Source of the DNA: Burkholderiaceae bacterium
GTDB lineage: Bacteria; Pseudomonadota; Gammaproteobacteria; Burkholderiales; Burkholderiaceae
Direction of reading: 5' to 3'
Assembly (NCBI GenBank): GCA_947452535.1
Contig: CANGCM010000007.1
Span: 1 to 64,000 of the forward strand
DNA: 64,000 nt
The notes under the pieces are model-generated. The model worked only from the letters and a program-made list of their open reading frames with translations. It had not been told where the DNA came from and did not search any database. Every line of letters starts with the position of its first letter. The first letter of the stretch is position 1. Positions 22,046 to 31,105 of the stretch are shown piece after piece. Made by a program: the position numbers and the translations under genes.

Positions 22046-22633
22046 ATGGCAACTACGCTCCTAGTTTATCTACACGGTTTTCGCTCATCTCCGAACTCAA
22101 GTAAAGCGGTGATGACTAAGGAGGCAGTGAGGGCAATATCATCAACGGATAATCCTTATGAATGGTATTGTCCACAATTATTGGCCTCGCCAAAAGAAAG
22201 TATGGATATAGTGACCAAGCATATTGATCAATCCGAGGTTGATCGAATTGTCATTATCGGGTCTTCCTTGGGGGGCTTTTACACAAACTACCTCGCGGAA
22301 AAATATCAATGCAAAGGAATTGCGCTTAATCCAGCGGTTTATGCTGCCAGAGAATTAGGGCCGCATGTCGGCATGATGACCGCCTACGATAGTAATGAAC
22401 TATTCGACTTCAAAGCAGAATATATTGATGAATTGCGTTCTTTGCAGATAAACAAAATTACAGAACCAGACCGTTATCTCTTAATTGCGGCTAAGGGTGA
22501 TGAGCTTCTTGACTGGAAAGAAATGGTGGACTTTTATGCTGGAGCTAAGCAACTCGTTCTTGAGGGTAGCGATCATGGTATTGCTGACTACGCTGATCAT
22601 TTACCCGTAGTGATCGACTTTATCGAGCATTGA
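22046..22633 (+). CDS. YqiA/YcfP-family alpha/beta-hydrolase (esterase)
   Basis: 195-residue cytoplasmic alpha/beta-hydrolase. Oxyanion region LVYLHGFRSSPNS at the N-terminus, nucleophile Ser74 in IIGSSLGGFYTNYLA, probable acid Asp in AAKGDELLDW and His in GSDHGIADY. The UPF0227/YqiA family contains small esterases with activity on short acyl esters; the natural substrate is unknown. The downstream DUF3108 gene begins 2 bases after its stop, so the two are translationally coupled. Confidence 0.87.
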   Translation: MATTLLVYLHGFRSSPNSSKAVMTKEAVRAISSTDNPYEWYCPQLLASPKESMDIVTKHIDQSEVDRIVIIGSSLGGFYTNYLAEKYQCKGIALNPAVYAARELGPHVGMMTAYDSNELFDFKAEYIDELRSLQINKITEPDRYLLIAAKGDELLDWKEMVDFYAGAKQLVLEGSDHGIADYADHLPVVIDFIEH

Positions 22634-22634
22634 T

Positions 22635-23651
22635 TTGTTGATTGATTCATTCCGCAATCTATTTCAAATCATTCGCAGAAAATCACTGTGGATTTTGGTG
22701 GCTACAGTATTTCTATCTATCGCTGGTCATATCATTTTATTTTTTGGCATTCCATTTATTTCATTCTCTAGCGCACCTCCCATAGCTGAAGATCTGATTA
22801 TTAAAACAGAGCTTCGAGTTGAGCCACCTCAGAAAATTCAATTAAGTAGCGCGCCGAAGAAAAAAGCTCAACCCAAGAAAGCGAACAGCGTCTCTGCAGA
22901 TCCATTACCCGGTTCCGCAAACGAAGGTCAGGGTGAGCAGGGTGCCTTAGGAAATCAAAACGGGCAGGCTTTTCGTCTTCCTGAATCTGGAACCTATTAC
23001 TTTGATGCCTATGTTGACGGACAGTTATATCAAACAGCGCAACTCGACTGGGTAACAGAGGGAAACAATTATCGGCTCTACATCAATATTCCTTATGCAG
23101 TAGTTGGCCCTTTTGTATTTGAATCGCGCGGCTCTGTTGATGCCTACGGCTTAGCACCCTCGATTTACTGGACACAGAGAGGAACCAAACCGCCACGTTA
23201 TTCCCGCTTCGATCGGAGCGAATCTGGGGCAGGGAAGATGTACTTCTCTGAAAAGCCAGAATTTACACCCGATCTTCTTCCCGGTACTCAAGACCGTTTC
23301 AGCCTGATGTTCCAGCTTGCCTCATTACTGAATGGCAGCGACAAAATTGATGAAGCAGGAAGTATTCGAGGGATTCCGGTAGTTGACTTTGACACTCTCG
23401 AGATGTGGCAATTTAAGAGTTATGGGGAAATGCTATCAGAAGACATTCCCACGCTTGGAAAGACGGTTAACCGCCACTATGCATTAATGCAACGAGAAAG
23501 TAGCCCATATAAGCGCCAAGTCGATATTTGGCTGGCAAAGGATCTAGACTGGCTCCCGGGGAAAATGCGCTCCCTGGAGTCAAATGGACGTATTTTGGAG
23601 CTTGTCTTTAAGCAAAGAGCGCCAATAGATAAAGCCAAACTCATTAATTAG
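22635..23651 (+). CDS. DUF3108 domain-containing envelope protein
   Basis: 338-residue protein with an N-terminal membrane anchor (about residues 17-45, SLWILVATVFLSIAGHIILFFG), a Pro/Lys/Ala-rich linker (about 60-95) and a C-terminal DUF3108 region (about 118-335) predicted to be beta-rich and periplasmic. Start is TTG at 22635 (or TTG 22638), because no ATG is available in the N-terminal part and a GAG lies 7 bases upstream inside the preceding gene. The layout (anchor, Pro/Lys linker, periplasmic domain) recalls TonB-like architecture, but no TonB C-terminal domain is seen. Function unknown. Confidence 0.75.
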   Translation: MLIDSFRNLFQIIRRKSLWILVATVFLSIAGHIILFFGIPFISFSSAPPIAEDLIIKTELRVEPPQKIQLSSAPKKKAQPKKANSVSADPLPGSANEGQGEQGALGNQNGQAFRLPESGTYYFDAYVDGQLYQTAQLDWVTEGNNYRLYINIPYAVVGPFVFESRGSVDAYGLAPSIYWTQRGTKPPRYSRFDRSESGAGKMYFSEKPEFTPDLLPGTQDRFSLMFQLASLLNGSDKIDEAGSIRGIPVVDFDTLEMWQFKSYGEMLSEDIPTLGKTVNRHYALMQRESSPYKRQVDIWLAKDLDWLPGKMRSLESNGRILELVFKQRAPIDKAKLIN

Positions 23652-23655
23652 CCAG

Positions 23656-24189
23656 TCAGATGCCTGATTTGGGATTTTGACTAGACCTTCCAAGTAAGGC
23701 GCCCATCATTGAATAGAGGGCTGCTCCTGACATTGAAACAGCAAATATCCCCGTGAATGAAATGATGATCGGTAGGATTCTCCAGCGTTCCGATAGGTTG
23801 TAATCACCGTAACCAACTGTTGTATACATTTCCCCTGCGAAATAGAATGTTTGCGGATTAGTGGGGAAAACTTGAAAGGCAACGCAGATATAGGACCAAG
23901 CCACAATTTCAATCAAATGGATGGCAATAATCAATAAAATGGCTATGAAATAGGAAAGGAAATTAGCGCCATAAATCCGTTTATTTTCTAGTTTTAAGTC
24001 AATCCAGTGGAATGCACCAGCAATCATTAGCACTGTAATGCCATGAAATGTCAGCATTAAACAAGCAAATAACAGTACAAACCAGATTTCGCTATTACCA
24101 ATATCCGCATTTATTTCGGCGAATAGGGTCCCAAAACTAGGTAAATTTTGAAGGCCGGGTAAATTGGCTAAACGCTCAAATATAGACAT
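23656..24189 (-). CDS. potassium channel family protein (two-pore-helix Ion_trans_2 type)
   Basis: 177 residues with hydrophobic segments at about 35-64, 77-110 and 136-165. The selectivity filter TTVGYGD at residues 123-129 sits after a pore helix (QTFYFAGEMY), which is diagnostic of K+-selective channels. No voltage-sensor array of arginines and no RCK/TrkA_N regulatory domain is present, so gating is unclear. It converges on the DUF3108 gene with a 4-base gap and stands apart from the ankyrin gene upstream. Confidence 0.87.
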   Translation of the reverse strand: MSIFERLANLPGLQNLPSFGTLFAEINADIGNSEIWFVLLFACLMLTFHGITVLMIAGAFHWIDLKLENKRIYGANFLSYFIAILLIIAIHLIEIVAWSYICVAFQVFPTNPQTFYFAGEMYTTVGYGDYNLSERWRILPIIISFTGIFAVSMSGAALYSMMGALLGRSSQNPKSGI

Positions 24190-24282
24190 AGGTGGTGGTA
24201 GAGATGTATTGGCTTTGCTGCTTAAATATCTTATTTGACATAATAATGATTATACGCAGATAATACTGAAGCGATACTTAAC

Positions 24283-24987
24283 CTATTTAGGTAGGAACTT
24301 CTTGGGGCCGCCTGGATAAGGCTCTTTATACAACTTAAGCCATCGTGACATTAATCCATCCCTGATGTCATCCTTGCTGTAAAGCGCGGCAACATCAATC
24401 GCTGAGAACCCCTCATGGTTGCGCATCCGAATATCTGCGCCGTTATCCAATAGAAACTTTATTAGCAGATCGTTACCGGAGTTGACTGCCATCATCAATG
24501 GTGTTGTATCACTGGGGCTCAATGCATTTACTTTTGCCCCATTTGCAATCAGGAACTGAGCAACACTGAGCTTCCCGGATGAGCATGCATAGTGCAACGG
24601 TGACCAACCAGTCTTATTAACCTCAGCCTTATTTCTTAAAACGAGAGCCTCAACCACAGCTAATTGACCCTCAATAGAGGCAATCATGAGTGGGTTCTCA
24701 CCGCTCTTATTCATCAAATTAGCATCAATAGCCTTGTTGGAAAGCAATAGATCGATCACTTTTAGAGATTTATCGCGAATTGCGACAATTAACATGGGGT
24801 TACCTTTAGGATCCAGTGTATTGGGGCTGATTCCTGCTTTGATTAGTGACTGAACCTCTGAGACATCATCAAACTTAGATGCTTTCGTGAAATCAGCAAT
24901 TTGATCTGCCGTCTGTGCAAAGATAAGGCTATGGGCGCACATTAAGGCCATACCTACTGTATGACCTAGTTTAAACAGATTTCTCAT
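24283..24987 (-). CDS. secreted ankyrin-repeat protein
   Basis: 234 residues. A signal peptide covers about 1-24 (VGMALMCAHSLIFAQ). About five ankyrin repeats follow from residue 35, with the usual G-x-TPLH-like consensus (GWSPLHYACSSGKLSVAQFLIANGAKVN; DTTPLMMAVNSGNDLLIKFLLDNGADI is the next repeat). Expected to be a periplasmic protein-interaction scaffold. Its start overlaps the tatD stop (ATGA), so it belongs to the mltG-tmk-holB-tatD transcription unit. The partner is unknown. Confidence 0.85.
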   Translation of the reverse strand: MRNLFKLGHTVGMALMCAHSLIFAQTADQIADFTKASKFDDVSEVQSLIKAGISPNTLDPKGNPMLIVAIRDKSLKVIDLLLSNKAIDANLMNKSGENPLMIASIEGQLAVVEALVLRNKAEVNKTGWSPLHYACSSGKLSVAQFLIANGAKVNALSPSDTTPLMMAVNSGNDLLIKFLLDNGADIRMRNHEGFSAIDVAALYSKDDIRDGLMSRWLKLYKEPYPGGPKKFLPK

Positions 24988-25772
24988 AAAGCTATTCTAT
25001 CTAATTGAAAACATTGAAAGAAATTACCTGAAGTTTGTTCAGCTAGGCGCTCTACAGAAACGCCCTTTAAATCAGCGACATATTCACCCACTTTAGAAAC
25101 CCAAGCTGGCTCATTGGTTTTACCGCGATATGGAATGGGCGCTAAATAAGGAGAATCTGTTTCAATCAGCATCCGGTCTAAAGGCACCTGCCTACAGGTT
25201 TCCTGTAGATCCTTAGCGCTTTTAAAGGTCACGATCCCTGAAAAAGAGATGAAAAAGCCCATATCCATTGCCGCCCTTGCGACATCAGTTGTTTCAGTAA
25301 AGCAGTGCATTACCCCGCCAATACGATCAGCACCCTCCTCTTTTAAGATTCTGAGGGTATCTTCGGATGACGAGCGTGTATGAATGATCAAGGGCTTCTT
25401 AGAGGCAATAGAGGCCCGAATATGAGTCCTAAATCGCTCTCTTTGCCACTCCATCGACTCATAACTGCGATCACCCATACGGTAGTAATCAAGACCTGTC
25501 TCCCCAATGGCTATCACCTTAGGATGCTTGGCTTCCTCAACCAGAAATTCAAAGCTCGGCTCAGGGGTGTCTTCATAATCTGGATGCACCCCTACAGATG
25601 CATAAAGGTGGGCATGCTCCTCTGCCAATTGCCGAACCTTCGGATAGTCAGGAATGTCGACTGACACACAAAGCGCGTGACTAACCTTGCAGGCAGCCAT
25701 ACTAGCCAAAACCTCGGGTAAACGGGATTGGAATTCAGGGAAATCGAGATGGCAATGTGAGTCTATGAACAT
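24984..25772 (-). CDS. tatD: TatD-family metal-dependent deoxyribonuclease
   Basis: 262-residue TIM-barrel metallohydrolase. Metal ligands are visible in DSHCHLDFPEF (HxH), AIGETGLDYY (Glu), IIHTRSSSED (His), GVMHCFTETTD (His) and LIETDSPYLAPIP (Asp). Homologues are 3'-5' DNases involved in repair and degradation of damaged DNA; this chain is closest in layout to YcfH. It follows holB by 11 bases and overlaps the ankyrin gene by 4, matching the common tmk-holB-ycfH arrangement. Confidence 0.95.
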   Translation of the reverse strand: MFIDSHCHLDFPEFQSRLPEVLASMAACKVSHALCVSVDIPDYPKVRQLAEEHAHLYASVGVHPDYEDTPEPSFEFLVEEAKHPKVIAIGETGLDYYRMGDRSYESMEWQRERFRTHIRASIASKKPLIIHTRSSSEDTLRILKEEGADRIGGVMHCFTETTDVARAAMDMGFFISFSGIVTFKSAKDLQETCRQVPLDRMLIETDSPYLAPIPYRGKTNEPAWVSKVGEYVADLKGVSVERLAEQTSGNFFQCFQLDRIAL

Positions 25773-25783
25773 GACTCGTCATT

Positions 25784-26926
25784 TTAATCTTCAAACACCT
25801 GCTGGTATTGAGAAAGTAAGGCTTCTAATTGAATACGAGTAGCCAAAGGGTGATTTTCATGGCGACGAGCCTGAATCAAGGACTTCCAGAAACGAAGTAG
25901 CTTCGGTAGGCGAGCTTGTTGCGCCAAGAGCTTTATCGCAGCCTCATGTTTGGGGTAGTAACGAGGACCTCCCATTTGCGCAGAACTTTGTAAGTCTGAG
26001 ACCCAACGCTGCATCGTGGCCAACAAAATTGAATAGCGTGCCTTTTGCGTCTTATCAGCTGCATCGAGCCAATTAATACGGGCACCTTGTGACAGCGCTT
26101 GTAATAAATATCTTGATGCTTGGATAGCGATGGTGAGCTCATCTTTTTCATCTTTATTGTGACGCGCGATTAAAGAATCTAAAACGGCATAGGGCGCCCC
26201 GCCCTGTTCGTCATAAATTGACTCAATATCAGCACCATTCATTTTCAAGCCAGAGATATTGCTAAGCTGATTGCGCAACCAATCCAATCCAGTCAATCGA
26301 TCTGGTCTTGGCGCTGCTAATAAACGGCAACGTGAGCGAATGGTTGGTAAAACGCGATCCAGGCGATCCGCAAGAAGAATAAAGATCGTATTCTTGGGCG
26401 GCTCTTCAAGAGATTTGAGTAAGGTATTTGCTGAGTCTGCCCTCAACATCTCCAATGGATAAACCAGAATTACGCGATTACTACCACGATGTGAGCCAAT
26501 AGAAAGGCCCTCAATTGCCCCTCGCGCATCTTCAATAGAAATACTTTTCTTTTCTTTTTTCTCGGGCGCATCACTGTCAGCGTCAGCCTGGGCCTTGGCT
26601 TTTTTAGGGGAATCTACATCATTCTCAAACTCACCGTGAGGCAAGAGTTTTCGATGCGTTTCAGGAACGAGCGCAATAAAGTCAGGATGATTACCAGAAT
26701 CAAACCAATGACAGGCCTCACATTGATTGCAAGGTTTCGTTACTGTTGAAGCCTCACACAAAAGTGCTTTAGCTAACTCAATGGAAAAAGGAAACTTACC
26801 AGTGCCAGCTTGGCCATGAATTAATACCGCATTAGGGAATGCGGACAGATCCATACCATCCCAAATCGCTTCTAACCAAGGAGCAATCTTTCGTGTTGAC
26901 TGACTGGGAATCATCAGATCAGACAT
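25784..26926 (-). CDS. holB: DNA polymerase III delta' subunit
   Basis: 380-residue clamp-loader subunit. The P-loop region HGQAGTGKFPFSIELAKALLC retains GxxGxGK but has Phe after the Lys where ATPases carry Ser/Thr, in keeping with delta' not hydrolysing ATP. The zinc module CxxCxxCHWF follows (CNQCEACHWF) and the SRC motif is in IRSRCRLL. An acidic/lysine-rich insertion (about residues 107-128, DSPKKAKAQADADSDAPEKK) is longer than in E. coli. The start codon directly abuts the tmk stop. Confidence 0.93.
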   Translation of the reverse strand: MSDLMIPSQSTRKIAPWLEAIWDGMDLSAFPNAVLIHGQAGTGKFPFSIELAKALLCEASTVTKPCNQCEACHWFDSGNHPDFIALVPETHRKLLPHGEFENDVDSPKKAKAQADADSDAPEKKEKKSISIEDARGAIEGLSIGSHRGSNRVILVYPLEMLRADSANTLLKSLEEPPKNTIFILLADRLDRVLPTIRSRCRLLAAPRPDRLTGLDWLRNQLSNISGLKMNGADIESIYDEQGGAPYAVLDSLIARHNKDEKDELTIAIQASRYLLQALSQGARINWLDAADKTQKARYSILLATMQRWVSDLQSSAQMGGPRYYPKHEAAIKLLAQQARLPKLLRFWKSLIQARRHENHPLATRIQLEALLSQYQQVFED

Positions 26927-27565
26927 CTAAAGCTTGATATCCAATGACTGAAGTTTATTCCAGATCACTTCGGGTGTTTGAGTGGCATCCACTAAATGAA
27001 AACGCTGAGGATCCGCCTTAGCTCTTCGTAAATATTCTTGACGCACTTTTTCAAAAAAATTTAAATCCATCTGCTCAAACTTATCCGGAGTACGAACTTT
27101 GGATCTCCTGGCCTCCGCAATTGAGCCAGGTAAATCAAATAGAAAAGTGAGGTTAGGCTGGAGTAATAAACCATCATCACGTCCCTGAACCCATCTTTCT
27201 AAATCGTTTAACTTATCAAGGCTTAGGCCGCGACCCCCTCCTTGATAGGCAAAACTGGCATCCGTAAAGCGATCGGAGATGACAATCTTGCCAGCCTTTA
27301 GCGCCGGCTCGATTACCTGAGCGATGTGTTCGCTACGTGCAGCAAACATCAGTAAAGCTTCGGTCTCTAGATGCATGGGGGCATCGAGCAATAGTGCGCG
27401 TAACTGCTCACCCAATTTCGTGCCGCCTGGTTCTCTAGTCATCACAACGTCACGATGAGGATGACGCTCCTTAATGTGCTTACCAAAGGATTCGATGTGC
27501 GTACTCTTACCAGCACCATCAATGCCTTCAAAGCTAATAAAAAATCCTGGGAATTGGGTTGTCAT
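26927..27565 (-). CDS. tmk: thymidylate kinase
   Basis: 212-residue dTMP kinase. P-loop is [13 protein letters not shown], the DR(Y/F/H) motif is [29 protein letters not shown] is the substrate/Mg motif, and the LID contains [13 protein letters not shown]. The ATG at 27565 is preceded by an in-frame GTG at 27568; ATG is preferred. Placed between mltG (5-base gap) and holB (0-base gap), the standard bacterial order. Confidence 0.96.
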   Translation of the reverse strand: MTTQFPGFFISFEGIDGAGKSTHIESFGKHIKERHPHRDVVMTREPGGTKLGEQLRALLLDAPMHLETEALLMFAARSEHIAQVIEPALKAGKIVISDRFTDASFAYQGGGRGLSLDKLNDLERWVQGRDDGLLLQPNLTFLFDLPGSIAEARRSKVRTPDKFEQMDLNFFEKVRQEYLRRAKADPQRFHLVDATQTPEVIWNKLQSLDIKL

Positions 27566-27570
27566 CACGC

Positions 27571-28668
27571 TTACTGTAAATTCGATTTGGATGGGGCACT
27601 TCGTTTGCGCTGGAACTGATCAACTGCGTTTTCATGCTCTTTTAAGGTTTTGGAAAAATAGCTAGTGCCATCCCCACGCGCAACAAAATAAACAGCATCA
27701 CTTTGGGCTGGATGAATGACTGCTTGGAGCGATTCCTTACTAGGCATTGCAATGGGAGTTGGTGGCAAACCTTTATGCATATAGGTATTGTAGGGACTGT
27801 CCTTACGCAGGTCAGTTTTTCGGAGATTTCCATCAAATTTTGGTCCGACACCATAAATCACTGTTGGATCTGTCTGCAATGGCATGTTTAAGTTTAGGCG
27901 ATTCAAAAATACTGCCGCTATTAGAGCTCTATCGCTCGAGCGACCCGTCTCTTTTTCGACAATGGAGGCTAATATAAGGAGTTCATATGGCGTTTTTAAG
28001 GGAGGGGCCGACCCATTGTCCGCCCAAGCTAAATTCAGTTGCTTTTGCATGGCTTGAGAAGCACGCCTATAAATCGAAATATCAGAGTCATCTGGGTCAA
28101 AAATATAGGTATCTGGGTAGAAAAGTCCTTCCTCACCTGGATAAGAAAGGTTGATGGCCTGTAATAGCTCTTTAGAACTCATGCCTTTAGTCTCATGAAT
28201 GAGGGCTGGGTGATTATCAATGAGGCTTCTTAGCTGCCAGATCGTCATACCAGGGATGATCGCCAGACTTTCTCGAACGCGCTCGCCGCGGGCAATTTTT
28301 AGCAAGATATTGCCCAGGCTGGCACGGGGTGTCAGTAAATAAGTTCCAGGCTTAAGCTTACCCCCAACAAAAAGTGCTCTTGCCGCAAGGTGAAAAATGA
28401 AGGCATTGGTAGACACGCCCTGCTCTACTAGCTGTTGAGAAATCGCAGTTATGCCAGATTGAGGGGCTATTTTTACTCTATAGCTGCTACCTACTGAGGT
28501 ATTGGACATGCTTGGCACTACCGGCCATAAAAAGATAGCGCCATATAAAATGAGGATAGGAGTCATTAAAAAGATGACATAGGATTTCCAGGATCCTCGA
28601 TTAGGCCGCTTTACAAAGAGAGATCTGTTGTGAAATTTTCTGCTCATCAAGCTATGATAAAAGCTCAT
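27571..28668 (-). CDS. mltG: endolytic murein transglycosylase MltG (YceG)
   Basis: 365-residue inner-membrane protein that cuts nascent peptidoglycan strands. One transmembrane segment lies at about residues 35-52 ([19 protein letters not shown]); the LysM-like and YceG domains follow, with the catalytic Glu in [26 protein letters not shown] and DPTVIYGVG downstream. The start at 28668 was chosen because GAGG lies 9 bases upstream; an upstream frame start at 28701 and a later ATG at 28647 lack this. The start codon overlaps the candidate ygfZ start on the opposite strand. First gene of the mltG-tmk-holB-tatD-ankyrin unit. Confidence 0.93.
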   Translation of the reverse strand: MSFYHSLMSRKFHNRSLFVKRPNRGSWKSYVIFLMTPILILYGAIFLWPVVPSMSNTSVGSSYRVKIAPQSGITAISQQLVEQGVSTNAFIFHLAARALFVGGKLKPGTYLLTPRASLGNILLKIARGERVRESLAIIPGMTIWQLRSLIDNHPALIHETKGMSSKELLQAINLSYPGEEGLFYPDTYIFDPDDSDISIYRRASQAMQKQLNLAWADNGSAPPLKTPYELLILASIVEKETGRSSDRALIAAVFLNRLNLNMPLQTDPTVIYGVGPKFDGNLRKTDLRKDSPYNTYMHKGLPPTPIAMPSKESLQAVIHPAQSDAVYFVARGDGTSYFSKTLKEHENAVDQFQRKRSAPSKSNLQ

Positions 28669-29674
28669 GACGCTTAACCTCAAAAAATCCACCATGCCCA
28701 ATACCTGCCTAAACGATGGATTTACCCCTCTTGCTGATTGGGGCTTAATCTTAGTGGAGGGGCCAGATGCTGCAACCCTTCTCCAAAATCAATTCAGTAA
28801 TTCTGTTTTGGGTATGAGGCGCACTATTAAAAATGACATTGCACAAGGTTCGGATGCTGTTCGTCTGATAGGTTATTGCAATCCCAAGGGTCGTCTTTTG
28901 GCTAGCGCTTGGGTCGGTCTGTTTCCGGAGTCTGCTGAATCGGATGATCGATTCGCCCTCTTCATCTCCAAAGATATTGCAGCCAGTACAGCAAAAAGAC
29001 TGTCAATGTATGTATTGCGCTCTAAAGTAAAGGTACTTGATGTTTCAAATGATTGGGACATTATTGGCGCCTATCAAGACAAGCGAGCAGAAAGCCGCAT
29101 TACTATGCCACCACAAGCTATCGCGTTGTGTATGCCCGATACCGTGATTGGCAATCAATCATTTCAGCGTGTACTGATTGCGCAAAAGAAAGCTGAATCA
29201 CCCATATTCAGCGTGAATGAGGCTGCACTAGCCCGCTGGAATTCTTTGGAAGTATTGAGTGCGATTCCTCGCATTGTTCTAGCGACACAAGAACAGTTTG
29301 TTCCTCAGATGATTAACTTTGAATCAGTTTTTGGGGTAGATTTTAAAAAAGGATGTTATCCAGGTCAGGAAATTGTTGCCCGCAGCCAATATCGTGGCGC
29401 CGTCAAAAGAAGACTTCAGCTCGCACATACTGATGCTAATCCACCCATTCCAGAAATAACGAAACCTGGCGTGGAGTTATTTCATGATGGCGATACTAAC
29501 CAGCCATGCGGTATGGTAGTTTTGCTAGCACCCTGCCCAGATGGCTCTGAGCGTGTGGATTTTCAGGTGGAGTGCAAGCTCGATGCGCTAGCGTCTGGAG
29601 AAATTCATGTGGGCAGCAGTGATGGTCCTGTGTTAAAAATAGACTTACTACCCTACCCTTTACTAGAAATTTAA
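28667..29674 (+). CDS. ygfZ: folate-binding protein YgfZ (Fe-S cluster assembly/repair)
   Basis: 335-residue protein of the GcvT-like YgfZ family, which supports folate-dependent maintenance of certain Fe-S enzymes. The diagnostic motif K-G-C-Y-x-G-Q-E is present as FKKGCYPGQEIVARSQYRG, with the redox Cys. Start could be ATG 28667 or ATG 28694 (MPNTCLNDG); neither has a visible ribosome site. With 28667, the start overlaps the mltG start on the other strand. The 3' neighbour NRDE gene follows by 25 bases. Confidence 0.92.
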   Translation: MTLNLKKSTMPNTCLNDGFTPLADWGLILVEGPDAATLLQNQFSNSVLGMRRTIKNDIAQGSDAVRLIGYCNPKGRLLASAWVGLFPESAESDDRFALFISKDIAASTAKRLSMYVLRSKVKVLDVSNDWDIIGAYQDKRAESRITMPPQAIALCMPDTVIGNQSFQRVLIAQKKAESPIFSVNEAALARWNSLEVLSAIPRIVLATQEQFVPQMINFESVFGVDFKKGCYPGQEIVARSQYRGAVKRRLQLAHTDANPPIPEITKPGVELFHDGDTNQPCGMVVLLAPCPDGSERVDFQVECKLDALASGEIHVGSSDGPVLKIDLLPYPLLEI

Positions 29675-29699
29675 TCTCACTACTTCGTAATTTATTTTT

Positions 29700-30557
29700 A
29701 TGTGCCTCATTCTCTTTGCCTGGAAATCTCACCCAGACTATCCCTTGGTAGTTGCTGCAAATAGGGATGAATTTTATGAGCGTAATACGGAGCCCTTGGC
29801 TTGGTGGCCCGATCACCCTCATTTATTAGCTGGCAAGGACAGAGCCGATGTCATCGGTAGTCCAGGCACTTGGCTGGGCTTTACTAAAACCGGTCGCTTT
29901 GCCGCACTCACTAATGTCAGAGCTCCTAGCGAAAAGAATCCAGATGCGCGAACCCGTGGGGAGTTGAGTTTGCGCTATCTCATCGGTCAACATAAGCCCT
30001 ATGAGTACATACAAGAAAATGCCAAACGATTTGAGCAATACAACGGTTTTAACTTGCTGATGGCAGATCTGAGTGACCCAGAAAATGCAGAGATGCACTG
30101 GGTTAGTAATCGCCTCATGATGGGGCAAAACATTCGTCCAAGAAAAGTATTTCCCGAGCAGGCTCTAGCTCCTGGTGTTTATGGCCTATCTAATGCAATG
30201 CTAGATACTCCATGGCCAAAAGTGAATCACCGGGTGGCGGCATTTGCTCAAACCTTGGCAATGGATAGTGGTCAACTGAAAAACTCAGATCATTATTTGC
30301 GTGTGCTGGCAGATACCCACGAGGCTAGCCCGCAAGAGCTTCCTAGTACCGGCGTTAATAAAGATTGGGAAAAAGCCCTATCTGCAGCATTTATTAAAAC
30401 CCCTGAATATGGGACTCGCTCCAGTACTATATTGCGCGTTCGCAAGGATGGCCAGTTTGAGATGGTTGAAAGACGCTTCGACGCTAATGGTACGGTAGGT
30501 CATGACGTTGTTACTGGGGCACTTAGTGCCGCCCCCGGCTCAAATCTTTCCGTCTAG
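29700..30557 (+). CDS. NRDE (TANGO2-like) family protein
   Basis: 285 residues starting MCLILFAW, with the N-R-D-E motif in VVAANRDEFYERNTEPLAWW (about residues 18-37) and further family blocks GTWLGFTKTGRFAALTNVR and YGLSNAMLDTPWPKV. The Cys at position 2 suggests an N-terminal nucleophile-type fold. The bacterial members have no established reaction; animal TANGO2 affects haem and lipid handling. Same strand as ygfZ. Annotated on family signature only. Confidence 0.88.
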   Translation: MCLILFAWKSHPDYPLVVAANRDEFYERNTEPLAWWPDHPHLLAGKDRADVIGSPGTWLGFTKTGRFAALTNVRAPSEKNPDARTRGELSLRYLIGQHKPYEYIQENAKRFEQYNGFNLLMADLSDPENAEMHWVSNRLMMGQNIRPRKVFPEQALAPGVYGLSNAMLDTPWPKVNHRVAAFAQTLAMDSGQLKNSDHYLRVLADTHEASPQELPSTGVNKDWEKALSAAFIKTPEYGTRSSTILRVRKDGQFEMVERRFDANGTVGHDVVTGALSAAPGSNLSV

Positions 30558-30568
30558 CAGTTAAGCTC

Positions 30569-31051
30569 TTATTGCCGACGTAGATCTTCATTCACAACCC
30601 GCTCGCCATTGGCATTCTTAGTTGCTAGGCGTTTTAGAAATTGGAATGTACCTGTTGCCATGCAACAGACCTCACCTAGATCGTTATAGAGCTTAGCTTC
30701 ACAAAAAGCCATCGTTGCAGTACGTCGAACGGTATCCGCTTTTACACGTAAGATTCCATTGGCAGCTTGCATGAAGTTATTCTTCATCTCAATAGTCACA
30801 ACACTGCGATCCCCTGGGTCGCCAGACCGAGCTGCAACGGCCATCGCCACATCCATGAGTGTTAACAAAACCCCGCCATGGGCAACATCCCAGGTGTTCG
30901 TGTGCTCTGGCTTTAGTGCTAGAAGGATTTCGCCCTTACCCATCTCAGCGCTAAGGCAACGAACACCAAGCAGTTTTAAAAAAGGCACATTGAGCTCTTC
31001 ACCTAGATTGGCAAGCTGAGTGGCTGTATTCATCTGCACTTTATTAGTCAT
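30569..31051 (-). CDS. PaaI-family hotdog-fold thioesterase
   Basis: 160-residue hotdog protein. The catalytic segment NTWDVAHGGVLLTLMDVAMAVAARSG has the conserved HGG with the following Asp on the long helix; the second strand region VVTIEMKNNFMQAANG is also typical. Likely a homotetrameric acyl-CoA thioesterase with unknown acyl specificity. It stands alone on the minus strand between two plus-strand genes; an internal Met at residue 7 is an alternative start. Confidence 0.88.
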   Translation of the reverse strand: MTNKVQMNTATQLANLGEELNVPFLKLLGVRCLSAEMGKGEILLALKPEHTNTWDVAHGGVLLTLMDVAMAVAARSGDPGDRSVVTIEMKNNFMQAANGILRVKADTVRRTATMAFCEAKLYNDLGEVCCMATGTFQFLKRLATKNANGERVVNEDLRRQ

Positions 31052-31105
31052 GAGGTCATTTTAGAGGCTTCTGCGACAGATGTGAATTACCCCTAGAATA
31101 GACGC

